NCBI GenBank assembly: GCA_900547475.1 | Contig: URGW01000023.1 | Span: 1 to 57,581 of the forward strand | Origin: an uncultured Clostridium sp. | GTDB lineage: Bacteria; Bacillota; Clostridia; Clostridiales; Clostridiaceae | Direction: 5' to 3' | DNA: 57,581 nucleotides | Part shown: piece by piece, positions 7,802-15,125 of the stretch | Numbering within the stretch: the stretch's first letter is position 1 | How the letters are laid out: the number at the start of each line of letters is the position of its first letter | Position numbers and translations under genes: made by a program | The notes under the pieces: generated by a model | The model's input: only the letters and a program-made list of their open reading frames with translations | Told to the model about the DNA's origin: nothing | The model's database searches: none

Positions 7802-9457
7802 ATGGGAGTTATAGCAGATAAAATAAGAAGAGCTATCTTTGGTGGAGAAGTTAGGGATAGTATAGCAGATGGAATTGAAGTAGTAGAGCAGTTAAGAGAA
7901 GATTATGATAACCAGGTAATTAATGCTGGAAATAGTAATGCTGAAATAGTAGATGCAAGAGGTGGACAAACTAAATTAAAAGATAGACTAGATAATTTTG
8001 ACGAACAATTGGATAATATAGCTAAGAATAAAACAAATTGGATTAATGTTGTTGAATATGGTATTGATAATACAGGCTCAATAGATGTAACAACGGAATT
8101 GCAACAACTAATAGATGATAATCAAGGCAAAGTTATTTATTTACCAACTGGTACTTATTTAATTTCTCAAATTAAATTACCACTAGCTACAACACTTCAA
8201 GGTGATGGTCTTATGTCAACTGTAATAAAAGGTAATACCGCAACAGATATGATTGTACTAAAAGATTATCTATCAGCCCATGTGTATATAAAAGATTTAT
8301 TCGTAGATGGTAATTATATAGCAACTAGAGGGGTTTGGGCTTTTAAAGAACAATATTCATTACAGTATTTGGACAATGCCTTTGTCATGGAAAATGTATA
8401 TGCAAAAAGATGTACTGTAGCCAATGTTCAAATTGGGAAAGATGATACAGCTTCTATAATGGAATGTAAATTAATTAATGTAAAATGCGAGCAAGGGAAG
8501 GGTCATGGATTATATTTGGCTAGTAAATGCACTGACAGTTATTTTGAAGGGATATATTGTGCTAGTAATGAAGGGAATGGAATATATAGCGTTGGATACA
8601 ATTTAAAATTTGTGAACTGTAAAACTTGTTGGAATGGTACGCTGGAAAATAAAAATAGTGGTATTTATGTTGGTGGTGGCTCTCTTCAAACGTTTATAAA
8701 TGTTGAGTGTCAAGATAATTACGGCCATGGCTTGTTTGCTCAAAATACAGTTGATTTTAATATACAAGGTATTTTTGATAGAAATGGTAATGGAGGGTTT
8801 AATGAAGAAGGAAATCAAATAGCACCAGATACACCTATAAAATACGGCGTTTATTTAGAAAACTCTAGTTTTGGAAGGGTAGACATAGTTGGAACTAATA
8901 ATATGTATGTTCACACAGGGAAATATACACAGAAAGCAGTTTTGGGTTATAAAAAATGCAAAAATATAATTGCAGATATAATAGCTTCCCATCACCCTTA
9001 TTATTTTATAAATGAGGATGATTTAAGTTTTAATGTAGATATTAATGTAAATGGTCATAGATGGGTCAATATATTGCCTAGTATAGCATTAGAAGAAACA
9101 ACTAAAGATGGTGTAACTTTAAAACAACTTAATAATAGTACTTTTATTATAAACGGAACAAGTACTGCTTCAATAAAGTTTGATTTAAAAGGTCATTATG
9201 GTAATACAACACCATTATTATCAATTCCAAGGAATTCGATTTTAAAAGTAAAAAATACTAATGTGGAAGATGAGGTATATTTGTTAGTAGTTGGGGATAG
9301 GACGAGCATTTTATCAAACACAAAAAGAGAACAATATATATTGATAGAAAGCGATATTGAGTTAAGTGAGGTATCATTATCTATAGTTAGTGGGGAAACC
9401 CTAAACAATGTTGTCGTAATGCCAATTCTTGAAATCATTCCAATAGGCAGTTCGTAA
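7802..9457 (+). CDS. Tail spike with pectate-lyase-type right-handed beta-helix
   Basis: 551 residues. An N-terminal attachment region of about 75 residues ends in a short coiled coil (LKDRLDNFDEQLDNIAK). A typical pectate-lyase superfamily entry follows: NVVEYGIDNTGSIDVTTELQ, then IYLPTGTYLIS and TTLQGDGLMSTVIKG. Residues about 80-400 have the irregular Asn/Gly-rich repeat of a right-handed beta-helix. The C-terminal 130 residues look like a beta-sandwich. It probably binds or cleaves a surface glycan of the host. Catalytic residues cannot be assigned by eye. Confidence 0.85.
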   Translation: MGVIADKIRRAIFGGEVRDSIADGIEVVEQLREDYDNQVINAGNSNAEIVDARGGQTKLKDRLDNFDEQLDNIAKNKTNWINVVEYGIDNTGSIDVTTELQQLIDDNQGKVIYLPTGTYLISQIKLPLATTLQGDGLMSTVIKGNTATDMIVLKDYLSAHVYIKDLFVDGNYIATRGVWAFKEQYSLQYLDNAFVMENVYAKRCTVANVQIGKDDTASIMECKLINVKCEQGKGHGLYLASKCTDSYFEGIYCASNEGNGIYSVGYNLKFVNCKTCWNGTLENKNSGIYVGGGSLQTFINVECQDNYGHGLFAQNTVDFNIQGIFDRNGNGGFNEEGNQIAPDTPIKYGVYLENSSFGRVDIVGTNNMYVHTGKYTQKAVLGYKKCKNIIADIIASHHPYYFINEDDLSFNVDINVNGHRWVNILPSIALEETTKDGVTLKQLNNSTFIINGTSTASIKFDLKGHYGNTTPLLSIPRNSILKVKNTNVEDEVYLLVVGDRTSILSNTKREQYILIESDIELSEVSLSIVSGETLNNVVVMPILEIIPIGSS

Positions 9458-9470
9458 TTGATAAATATTG

Positions 9471-9884
9471 TTCGTAAAATTATACGTGTAAATATCTATT
9501 AATGTGTATAAACAAGTATAAAAGTGACAGCTTATTTTTAATATTGTATAATTTTCCTTGAATTGGAGGTTGTACATATATGGCAGTTCAAAGGGTTAAT
9601 ATAACTCTAGATCCTGAACTACTTGAAGAATTCAAAAAGTATGCTTCTAAAAAAGGAGTTTCAATTTCACCTTTTGTTGCAGCAAAAATGAAAGAATTCA
9701 TTGAGGAAGAAAAGGAATTTGAAGAGTATAAAGAAAAGAAGAAAAAGGGGCTTTTATAGTCCTTTTTTCATGCTTAAATTTAGTGCGCAATTTGAAATAC
9801 AAACAAGTATAAATACGTCTAAACCCTTGTAAACACTAGGTTTGCGAGGTTCTAGGTATAAGATTTAAATTATTCGTAAAATTA
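9471..9884. repeat. Paired 12-bp repeats flanking the small RHH gene
   Basis: TTCGTAAAATTA occurs at 9471-9482 and again at 9873-9884. AACAAGTATAAA occurs at 9511-9522 and again at 9802-9813. All copies are on the same strand. They surround the RHH gene at 9580-9759 with order A-B-gene-B-A. Related GTGTAAAT, GTCTAAAC and TTGTAAAC motifs lie between them. They could be operators of the RHH protein, iterons, or recombination arm sites. Confidence 0.6.
9580..9759 (+). CDS. Ribbon-helix-helix (CopG/Arc-like) DNA-binding protein
   Basis: A 59-residue protein starting at ATG 9580, 11 bases after GGAGGT. RVNITLDPELLEEFKKYA followed by KKGVSISPFVAAKMKEFIEE is the classical ribbon-helix-helix pattern: one strand, a helix, a turn with GVS, and a second helix. 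A Lys/Glu-rich tail ends the protein. Such proteins dimerise and bind short direct or inverted repeats. The two kinds of 12-base repeat around the gene are obvious candidate sites, so autoregulation is likely. The gene sits between tail spike and lysis genes. Confidence 0.85.
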   Translation: MAVQRVNITLDPELLEEFKKYASKKGVSISPFVAAKMKEFIEEEKEFEEYKEKKKKGLL

Positions 9885-9926
9885 AAGCTATTTAATAGTG
9901 ATAAATATTATTTAATATATTATAAT

Positions 9927-9960
9927 AAAAGAGAAAAGTTTTCTTAACTTTTCTCTTTTT
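9927..9960. terminator. Bidirectional terminator between RHH gene and reverse-strand gene
   Basis: Perfect 14-base arms AAAAGAGAAAAGTT / AACTTTTCTCTTTT with a TTCTT loop, T-rich on one side and A-rich on the other. It can end transcription from both the RHH side and the convergent gene at 9964-10464. Confidence 0.85.
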
Positions 9961-9963
9961 AAA

Positions 9964-10464
9964 TTAAGTTATTATAGATATTCCAACAATGTATGGGGGA
10001 AACCCATTAGGATATCTTTTCATAAATTTTTCATAATTACTCAAGAAAATAGGATCATCTTTAACAAGTTCTAACCATTTAACAACAGATTGAACCATAT
10101 TTTCACAGAAAACTCTTAAATCTATATTAAGTGCATCGTTTAAAACAGTATTATGAATAATAATTCCATTTGCTCTTGATGGTTCAATAAACAATATTCT
10201 AGAATAAGATGATCTTGCATGTTGAGTGGAGCCTTGATGAATTGCTGAACATCTAAATTTATAACAATCTTCACCATTTATTGATAATGACCCTGGTTCT
10301 TTTGCATAAGTATTGTACCAATTAATATATTGGCTACCAGATGTCATTCCATTTGGAGAAATTAAAGCACTACAAATGTCAGGTAAAGAAAGTGTTGATT
10401 GTAATGCTAAGTAGTATAGATTGCAATCAAGGGCTTTTAAAATTTGTTCTAAAAAATCATTCAT
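9964..10464 (-). CDS. Prophage accessory protein with HEPN-like RX4H motif
   Basis: About 166 residues on the opposite strand to the surrounding phage genes. Start chosen as ATG at 10464, because the upstream GTG at 10476 lies inside the AAGGAGGTG ribosome binding site. The sequence contains YKFRCSAIHQGS, an R-X4-H arrangement like the catalytic motif of HEPN RNases, within a helical protein. Opposite orientation, its own terminator and position beside the lysis genes are typical of a moron expressed in the lysogen. A superinfection-exclusion or abortive role is possible but is inference. No named family is recognised. Confidence 0.55.
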   Translation of the reverse strand: MNDFLEQILKALDCNLYYLALQSTLSLPDICSALISPNGMTSGSQYINWYNTYAKEPGSLSINGEDCYKFRCSAIHQGSTQHARSSYSRILFIEPSRANGIIIHNTVLNDALNIDLRVFCENMVQSVVKWLELVKDDPIFLSNYEKFMKRYPNGFPPYIVGISIIT

Positions 10465-10547
10465 GGAATATTTCACCTCCTTACGTAATAAAATATTCTA
10501 TATTAAGTGAAATAATCCTTTAATTTTTTGTAAAAAGAGGTGTAAAA

Positions 10548-10694
10548 ATGACAATTGATGACATGATAGAATATTTATTAAAACAAAAGGAACTAGGGAA
10601 AGGTGACTATATAGTAATTGATGATGGATATTTAAATGAAATATTAGAAGAAAATATTAGAATTGATGACAAGAATAAAGAAATTATATTATAA
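10548..10694 (+). CDS. Small acidic protein, unknown
   Basis: A 48-residue gene, ATG 10548, with AAAGAGGTG 7 bases upstream. It begins MTIDDMIEYLLKQKELG and is strongly acidic. An immediately following hairpin terminator supports it as a real gene. Small proteins like this are often found just before phage holins, but I cannot assign a function. Confidence 0.6.
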   Translation: MTIDDMIEYLLKQKELGKGDYIVIDDGYLNEILEENIRIDDKNKEIIL

Positions 10695-10701
10695 AAAATA
10701 T

Positions 10702-10736
10702 TAAGAAGTTGGAGTAAAATCTAGCTTCTTTTTTAA
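10702..10736 (+). terminator. Terminator after small acidic gene
   Basis: AGAAGTTGGA and TCTAGCTTCT arms (with wobble pairs), GTAAAA loop, then TTTTTT. It lies just after the stop at 10694 and before the holin. Confidence 0.7.
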
Positions 10737-10761
10737 TATAAAAAATAAAGGAAGGTGTAAA

Positions 10762-11187
10762 ATGGAAAACTTATTAAACTATTTTAAAGTTATTGTAGCA
10801 GCAATAGGAACTGGAGTAACATGGTTATTTGGTACATGGGATACAGCTTTAGTTGTATTGGTTTGTTTTATGGTGTTAGATTATTTTACTGGAGTATTAA
10901 GAGCATGGACAAATAAAGAGATTAGTTCAGATGTTGGATTAAAGGGGATTGCTAGAAAAACAGTTATACTTATAGTATTAATTGTTGCAGTATTGTTAGA
11001 CAGGCTATTAAATACAGGAACATGGGTATTTAGGACACTTATATGCTACTTTTATATAGCAAACGAAGGTATTAGCTTATTAGAAAATTGTGCTGGGTTA
11101 GGTTTACCTATACCAGAAAAACTTAAAGATGCATTAGTGCAACTTAAAGATGGAGAAAAGAAAGAGTTAAGTAAAGAGCAGGACTAG
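10762..11187 (+). CDS. Phage holin, TcdE/phi-type (holin 4-1 family)
   Basis: 141 residues with hydrophobic helices at about 12-45, 72-85 and 92-112. The signature LDYFTGVLRAWTNKEISSDV is typical of the bacteriophage holin 4-1 family, which includes C. difficile TcdE. A charged Lys/Glu tail follows the last helix. Holins open the membrane at the end of infection to release the endolysin, here encoded next. RBS AAGGAAGGTG precedes ATG 10762. Confidence 0.9.
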   Translation: MENLLNYFKVIVAAIGTGVTWLFGTWDTALVVLVCFMVLDYFTGVLRAWTNKEISSDVGLKGIARKTVILIVLIVAVLLDRLLNTGTWVFRTLICYFYIANEGISLLENCAGLGLPIPEKLKDALVQLKDGEKKELSKEQD

Positions 11188-11238
11188 ATCCTGTTCTTTT
11201 ATTTTATAAAAATATATTAAAGAAAGAAGGAATTTATT

Positions 11239-12147
11239 ATGGCAATTAAAAAAATAGCAGCTAGAGGTGGACATACAGAATTATGTACAGGAGCAAGTGC
11301 ATTGATTGATGAACTAACAGAAGATAGAAAAGTTACAGCTGCAGTTATTAAATATTTAAGAGAGTTAGGGAGTGAGGTATTAGATGTAACACCGCCAGTA
11401 AATTATACTTCAGATGAATATCAGGATTTAGCTTATGGTGTTAATAAAGCAAATGAGTGGGGAGCAGACTTATTTGTATCATTTCATTTTAACAAAGCTT
11501 ATGATAGTTATAATGGGGCTCTAGGCAGTGAGGTATGCGTATATTCTACACATGAGATAGCTCAAAGAGTAGTTAATGCATTAGAAAAGTTAGGTTTTAA
11601 GAATAGAGGACAAAAAGTTAGAACTAACTTGTATGAATTAAAGCATACTAATATGAAAGCTATGATAGTTGAAACTTGTTTTATAGAGGCTACTGAAGAT
11701 GTAGAACTATATAAAAAGTTAGGACCAGATACAATTGGTAAAGCTATAGCTGAAGCTATTGTAAATGGTAAAGCTGCTGAAAATACTACAACAGTTAAAA
11801 AGGAGGAAATAAGCAAACCTGTACAAGCTACAGTATCTAATACAGATGATTGGGTAGCTAGACTTCAAGCTGAATGTAATAAGCAAGGATTTTCTAATCA
11901 AAAAGTAGATGGTATTCCAGGAGCTAATACTCTTAAAGGTTGTCCTACTCTAAAGAAAGGTGCAAGTGGTAATATAACTAAGTTACTTCAAGAAAAGTTA
12001 GTTAAACTAGGATACAATACTAATGGAGTAGATGGTATCTTTGGAAGTGGTACTTATTCTGCTGTAAGAGAATTTCAAAAAACACGAGGATTATCAGCTG
12101 ATGGAATTGTTGGTCAAAATACTTGGAGAAAATTATTAAATTTATAA
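11239..12147 (+). CDS. Endolysin: N-acetylmuramoyl-L-alanine amidase with peptidoglycan-binding domain
   Basis: 302 residues. Residues about 1-180 form an Amidase_3 domain: zinc ligand His12 in ARGGHTE, His83 in SFHFN, and catalytic Glu145 in IVETCFIE. A Thr/Lys/Pro-rich linker follows, then a C-terminal PG_binding_1-type domain with LGYNTNGVDGIFGSGT and DGIVGQNTWRKLL. A preceding DGIPGANTL stretch suggests a partial second copy. There is no signal peptide, so export depends on the upstream holin. It would cleave the lactyl-L-alanine bond of peptidoglycan. Confidence 0.92.
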   Translation: MAIKKIAARGGHTELCTGASALIDELTEDRKVTAAVIKYLRELGSEVLDVTPPVNYTSDEYQDLAYGVNKANEWGADLFVSFHFNKAYDSYNGALGSEVCVYSTHEIAQRVVNALEKLGFKNRGQKVRTNLYELKHTNMKAMIVETCFIEATEDVELYKKLGPDTIGKAIAEAIVNGKAAENTTTVKKEEISKPVQATVSNTDDWVARLQAECNKQGFSNQKVDGIPGANTLKGCPTLKKGASGNITKLLQEKLVKLGYNTNGVDGIFGSGTYSAVREFQKTRGLSADGIVGQNTWRKLLNL

Positions 12148-12152
12148 TTGTT

Positions 12153-12188
12153 TAAGGCTAGGGATTAAGTCTCTAGCCTTTTTTTTGT
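12153..12188 (+). terminator. Terminator after endolysin
   Basis: AAGGCTAGGGA and TCTCTAGCCTT arms, TTAAG loop, then a T run. It marks the end of the phage late operon. Confidence 0.9.
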
Positions 12189-12307
12189 TTTCCTAAAAAA
12201 TATTTTATTATAAAGTGTCCAATTTGGTCATTAAATTTTAAATTATTGAATAGTATATAACAAAGAGAGGAAAATCACTAAAAATTAATTATTTGGAGGG
12301 AAAATAA

Positions 12308-13198
12308 ATGATAATCGGAGTAGATTTAGGAAATTATGCGGTAAAAACAAGTGAGGAGGTGCATTTTTTAAGTAAATTCATTGAATCGAATGGATTTTAC
12401 GGGAATGAAATTATTTATGATGGTAAAGCAATAGTAGTGGGGGAGGGAGAGTTCCAAACTGATTATAAAAAGAGTATGAAAGAAAATACATTGCCTTTGC
12501 TTTATAGTGCCTTAGCTCTTAGCAGTAAAGATGAGCAATGCTTCCAGGTTGTCCTTGGTTTACCTATACAACAATATAAGAATAATAAGGCTGAATTAAT
12601 AAAACTTATTGAGGAGAATAGAGCAAAGACAGTAGAGGTTAATGGAAAGAAAAGAGATATTTTTATTACTGATATAACTATAGCTCCAGAGGGTGCTAGT
12701 GCTTATTATAATTTAAGTAAAGAAAATAAACGTTCTATAGGCAAGAAACAGCTCGTTATAGTTGATATAGGGGGAAGGACTACAGATGTATGTTTATTTA
12801 AAGATAAGAAAATAAAGCAGTATAAAACAATACCAGGAGGTATGCTTAATATATACAATGATATTGTTACTACTATAAATGAGGTTTATAGTCAAAATTT
12901 TGACCTTGAAGATGGTGAAGAAGTCTTAAGAGATGGATTATTCTTAGATGGAGAAGATAAAGACGTAAGTTTTATTAAGACTATTTTAAAAAGACAGTTT
13001 GATAGTATCTTTAAAGATTTACAGCTTAATTTTAATGTGGACAAAGGGTATTTACTTCTTACAGGTGGAGGAGCTTCTACCTTTAAGAAAGCATTTAGAA
13101 AAAGGCTTAATAATGTAATTGTTAGTGAGGATAATGTATTTGATAATGTAAAAGGATTCGTAAAGGTAGGGAAACAATTATGGCTAAACAACAAATAA
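12308..13198 (+). CDS. parM: ParM-like plasmid segregation actin
   Basis: 296 residues with the actin/ParM nucleotide-binding motifs: phosphate 1 VDLGNYAVK (5-13), phosphate 2 VDIGGRTTD (152-160) and adenosine motif LLLTGGGAS (about 249-257). Length fits ParM/Alp-type proteins. It would form ATP-driven filaments that push DNA copies apart. The next gene overlaps it by 19 bases and is followed by repeats, giving the usual order actin, adaptor, centromere-like site. Upstream AT-rich sequence (12190-12307) probably holds its promoter. RBS TTGGAGGG precedes ATG 12308. Confidence 0.88.
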   Translation: MIIGVDLGNYAVKTSEEVHFLSKFIESNGFYGNEIIYDGKAIVVGEGEFQTDYKKSMKENTLPLLYSALALSSKDEQCFQVVLGLPIQQYKNNKAELIKLIEENRAKTVEVNGKKRDIFITDITIAPEGASAYYNLSKENKRSIGKKQLVIVDIGGRTTDVCLFKDKKIKQYKTIPGGMLNIYNDIVTTINEVYSQNFDLEDGEEVLRDGLFLDGEDKDVSFIKTILKRQFDSIFKDLQLNFNVDKGYLLLTGGGASTFKKAFRKRLNNVIVSEDNVFDNVKGFVKVGKQLWLNNK

Positions 13199-13416
13199 GT
13201 ATTAGTTTTAAAAATAATACAAAAGAAAGTGAAATGTTTAGGATTATTAATAGGATTGAAGATAAAGCTGGAGAAATTAAACCAGTACTATATAAATATT
13301 TTGTATTGGGATATAGATTTGCCGAAGAAAATGAAAGCGCTGGATCAATAAATATTCAATCGAACAATCAAGTTGAAGAAGATGAAGATGATGGAGTTGA
13401 TGTAACTGATTTTTAA
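13180..13416 (+). CDS. Small ParR-like partner of ParM
   Basis: A 78-residue protein overlapping the end of parM. An N-terminal strand QISISFKNNT and two helices (SEMFRIINRIED, KPVLYKYFVLGYRFAEE) resemble a ribbon-helix-helix fold. The tail is very acidic and ends EEDEDDGVDVTDF; acidic C-termini are common in ParR-type adaptors that cap the actin filament. Position and overlap make the ParR role likely, although sequence similarity across ParR families is always weak. Confidence 0.7.
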   Translation: MAKQQISISFKNNTKESEMFRIINRIEDKAGEIKPVLYKYFVLGYRFAEENESAGSINIQSNNQVEEDEDDGVDVTDF

Positions 13417-13418
13417 TC

Positions 13419-13475
13419 ATGGTGGTAATACCACACTATCAAAAATTTACAGTAGTGTGGTAATAGTGTGGTAAT
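13419..13475. repeat. Centromere/operator-like repeats (parC candidate)
   Basis: TAGTGTGGTA occurs at 13453-13462 and 13464-13473. Its inverted copy TACCACACTA is at 13429-13438, and a partial copy GGTGGTAATA is at 13421-13430. The cluster lies directly after the ParR-like gene. The spacing of the two direct copies is 11 bases, one helical turn, as expected for cooperative binding by an RHH adaptor. Confidence 0.65.
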
Positions 13476-13578
13476 AGTCAAAAAAGGTTCGGTAAAATGG
13501 CATTTTCACTGGGAAGAGTGCCAAGAAGAGTAGGGGAGTGCTCGGGAAAAGTTAGGGATTATTTAGGAGGGGTTAAAG

Positions 13579-13749
13579 TTGAGAAAAAGAGAAGAAGATT
13601 TAAAAACTTATAGAGTTACTGTACAGGTATCTAAAAAAGAGAAAGAAAAGTTGTCCATGCTTGCAGAAGAAAAAGGAATGAGCGTGAGTGATTACATTAG
13701 AGTTTATTGCATACATGAACCATATAATCAGTTCTTTGGAGGTAAGTAA
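13579..13749 (+). CDS. Small RHH-type protein
   Basis: A 56-residue protein starting at TTG 13579, 7 bases after GGAGGGG. TYRVTVQVSKKEKEKLSMLA followed by EEKGMSVSDYIRVYC fits a ribbon-helix-helix fold (strand, helix, GMSVSDYIR second helix), of the type found in mobilisation auxiliary proteins and antitoxins. Its stop overlaps the next start (TAATG), so it is coupled to the membrane protein that follows. Target and role are unknown. Confidence 0.65.
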   Translation: MRKREEDLKTYRVTVQVSKKEKEKLSMLAEEKGMSVSDYIRVYCIHEPYNQFFGGK

Positions 13750-14066
13750 TGAGTTATGAAGAAGCTGAAACTATAAAGGCTGTTGTTTTAATTGCATTAT
13801 GCGTTCCTCCTGTAGTGGTTTTAATAATACAAGGGATAATAAGTGCTATTGAAGATAGAAAGTACAGGAAAGAATTAAAGGAATCTAAAATATTAGCTGC
13901 TGAAAGAAGGGCTAAGAAATTAGAAAATTTAAAATTAGAGAATTTTACTTTAAGCTTAAAAGAGAATGAGTTTGAGATGCTGGAGGATCTAGCAAATTTA
14001 AACAGCCTTAATAGAAATCAATTTTTAAGAAAATCAATAAAGGAAATTGTAAGGGAGGAATGTTAA
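13749..14066 (+). CDS. Membrane-anchored protein with RHH-like C-terminus
   Basis: 105 residues. An N-terminal hydrophobic helix at about 9-32 (VVLIALCVPPVVVLIIQGII) is followed by a basic coiled region (about 35-65). A C-terminal segment TLSLKENEFEMLEDLANLNS with NRNQFLRKSIKEIV resembles strand-helix-helix of the RHH type. It overlaps the previous stop by one base and the next start by one base, so three small genes form a coupled unit. A membrane-tethered DNA-binding or mobilisation auxiliary role is an inference. Confidence 0.55.
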   Translation: MSYEEAETIKAVVLIALCVPPVVVLIIQGIISAIEDRKYRKELKESKILAAERRAKKLENLKLENFTLSLKENEFEMLEDLANLNSLNRNQFLRKSIKEIVREEC

Positions 14067-14167
14067 TGTTAGAAAGTTTTATAATTGCCAATGGAGATAC
14101 TGGAATAATTGCTTTAGTCCTTGGGATTTTAGTAGCTTTTTGTATGATTTTTTCTGGTCATAAATAA
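14066..14167 (+). CDS. Single-helix membrane peptide
   Basis: 33 residues, starting in a TAATG overlap with the previous stop, with GGGAGGAA 6-10 bases upstream. Almost the whole peptide is one hydrophobic helix (GIIALVLGILVAFCMIF), ending SGHK. No family is recognised. The strong ribosome binding site and coupling support expression. Confidence 0.5.
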   Translation: MLESFIIANGDTGIIALVLGILVAFCMIFSGHK

Positions 14168-14631
14168 TAACGAGAAATGTGATTGTTAAAGGGTTTTATG
14201 TGGGTGGAAATTCCACCATTTTTCCACCGTTGAAGAAAATATAATATAATATAAATAAATATAATTAGATGAGAATAAATAAAATTAAACTGTAATATCA
14301 GGTGTTTTAAATTAAAAATAAATACATATAAATAAACATAGACAATCTTAGATAAAGAGTGTGTTAATACTCCGCACGCTGAGACGGTAGTAAAGATGTC
14401 ACGAAAAGATAAATAAAAGTGCTTGAAGCACTGAAAAATAAAGGATTTCTGAGATTAGAGGTAACACTGCCGGTTTTGTGTTGGTGTGCTTCTGATTCGG
14501 GAATCCTTTTTTTTGCTTTGAAAGGAAACATACAAGTAAGTGGAAAAGTTGTATAGTTGAGTAGGTAGATTAGATGTTGGGGAGTTTGAGTAGTTGATTT
14601 AGATATAATAATTTTTGAGTGGGCTAAATTG
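14168..14631. other. Gene-poor stretch; possible structured RNA at about 14360-14515
   Basis: No convincing protein gene. GGTGGAAATTCCACC (about 14202-14216) is an odd-length palindrome, with a further TTCCACC half-site 6 bases on; together they look like an operator. An AT-rich stretch (14235-14345) could hold promoters. From about 14360 the base composition rises and hairpins appear: GTGTG/CGCAC near 14361-14380, AGTGCT-TGA-AGCACT near 14419-14433, and an outer AAAGGATT/AATCCTTT pairing (about 14441 and 14504) ending in a T run. This looks like a terminated non-coding RNA or leader, but no gene follows on this strand. I cannot match it to a known RNA family. Confidence 0.45.
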
Positions 14632-14686
14632 ATAAACAGAAAAAAATCCCACTAGAAAGAGTTCTGTGGGATTTTTTTCTGTTTAT
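14632..14686. terminator. Strong bidirectional terminator
   Basis: Near-perfect arms ATAAACAGAAAAAAATCCCA and its complement enclose a loop of about 15 bases, with A and T runs on both sides. It separates the plasmid-like segment from the restriction-gene remnant read from the other strand. Confidence 0.9.
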
Positions 14687-14691
14687 TTAGT

Positions 14692-15072
14692 ACCAGAGCA
14701 TTCTTCAATTTCTTTTAGCGTCTTTCCGTCTGCAGATTTCCATTCTATAAGACCATTTGCATGACCGCCTATTACGATGGGAAGATTACGAAAAAGAACA
14801 TCATTATCTTAAATTTAGTCTTCTCGTACAGCATCTGTATCGAAAATTCTATCAAGTTCTTCGTTTGATGTTATACCACGAACCTTATTCATAACTGTCG
14901 TTTTTCCCATATCTAATCGATAGAAATGTTCGCGACCATCTACACCTTTTTTTAGACGAATGAGCTGAATTCTACCAAATTTATCCCAATGTTTTTCTGC
15001 AAACTTTGCTAAGCCCACTGCCTTGGGGTAATTGTCCTTGCGACTAGGGTCGTGTGGTTCTAGAATATCGTA
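14692..15072 (-). pseudogene. C-terminal remnant of a type III restriction (Res) subunit-like gene plus DUF4357-like tail
   Basis: Read on the minus strand. An open frame comes straight out of the IS element with YDILEPHDPSRKDNYPKA, GLAKFAEKHWDKFGRIQLIR and REHFYRLDMGKTTVMNKVRG, ending RED at 14818. I read this as the C-terminal end of a type III restriction/helicase subunit. After two in-frame stops the same frame continues with GGHANGLIEWKSADGKTLKE, a DUF4357-like stretch, stopping near 14692. There is no start for either piece, so both are remnants. The Res call rests on remembered family resemblance and is only moderately sure. Confidence 0.5.
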
Positions 15073-15125
15073 TTAATGTCAAGATTTTTTTGAACAATTG
15101 TGCCAATATTTTTATGTACATTTGT

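Noticed and set aside
1..14700. Calling a complete prophage with attachment sites
   Set aside because: Capsid, portal, terminase and integrase are outside the window and no matching att repeats could be seen.
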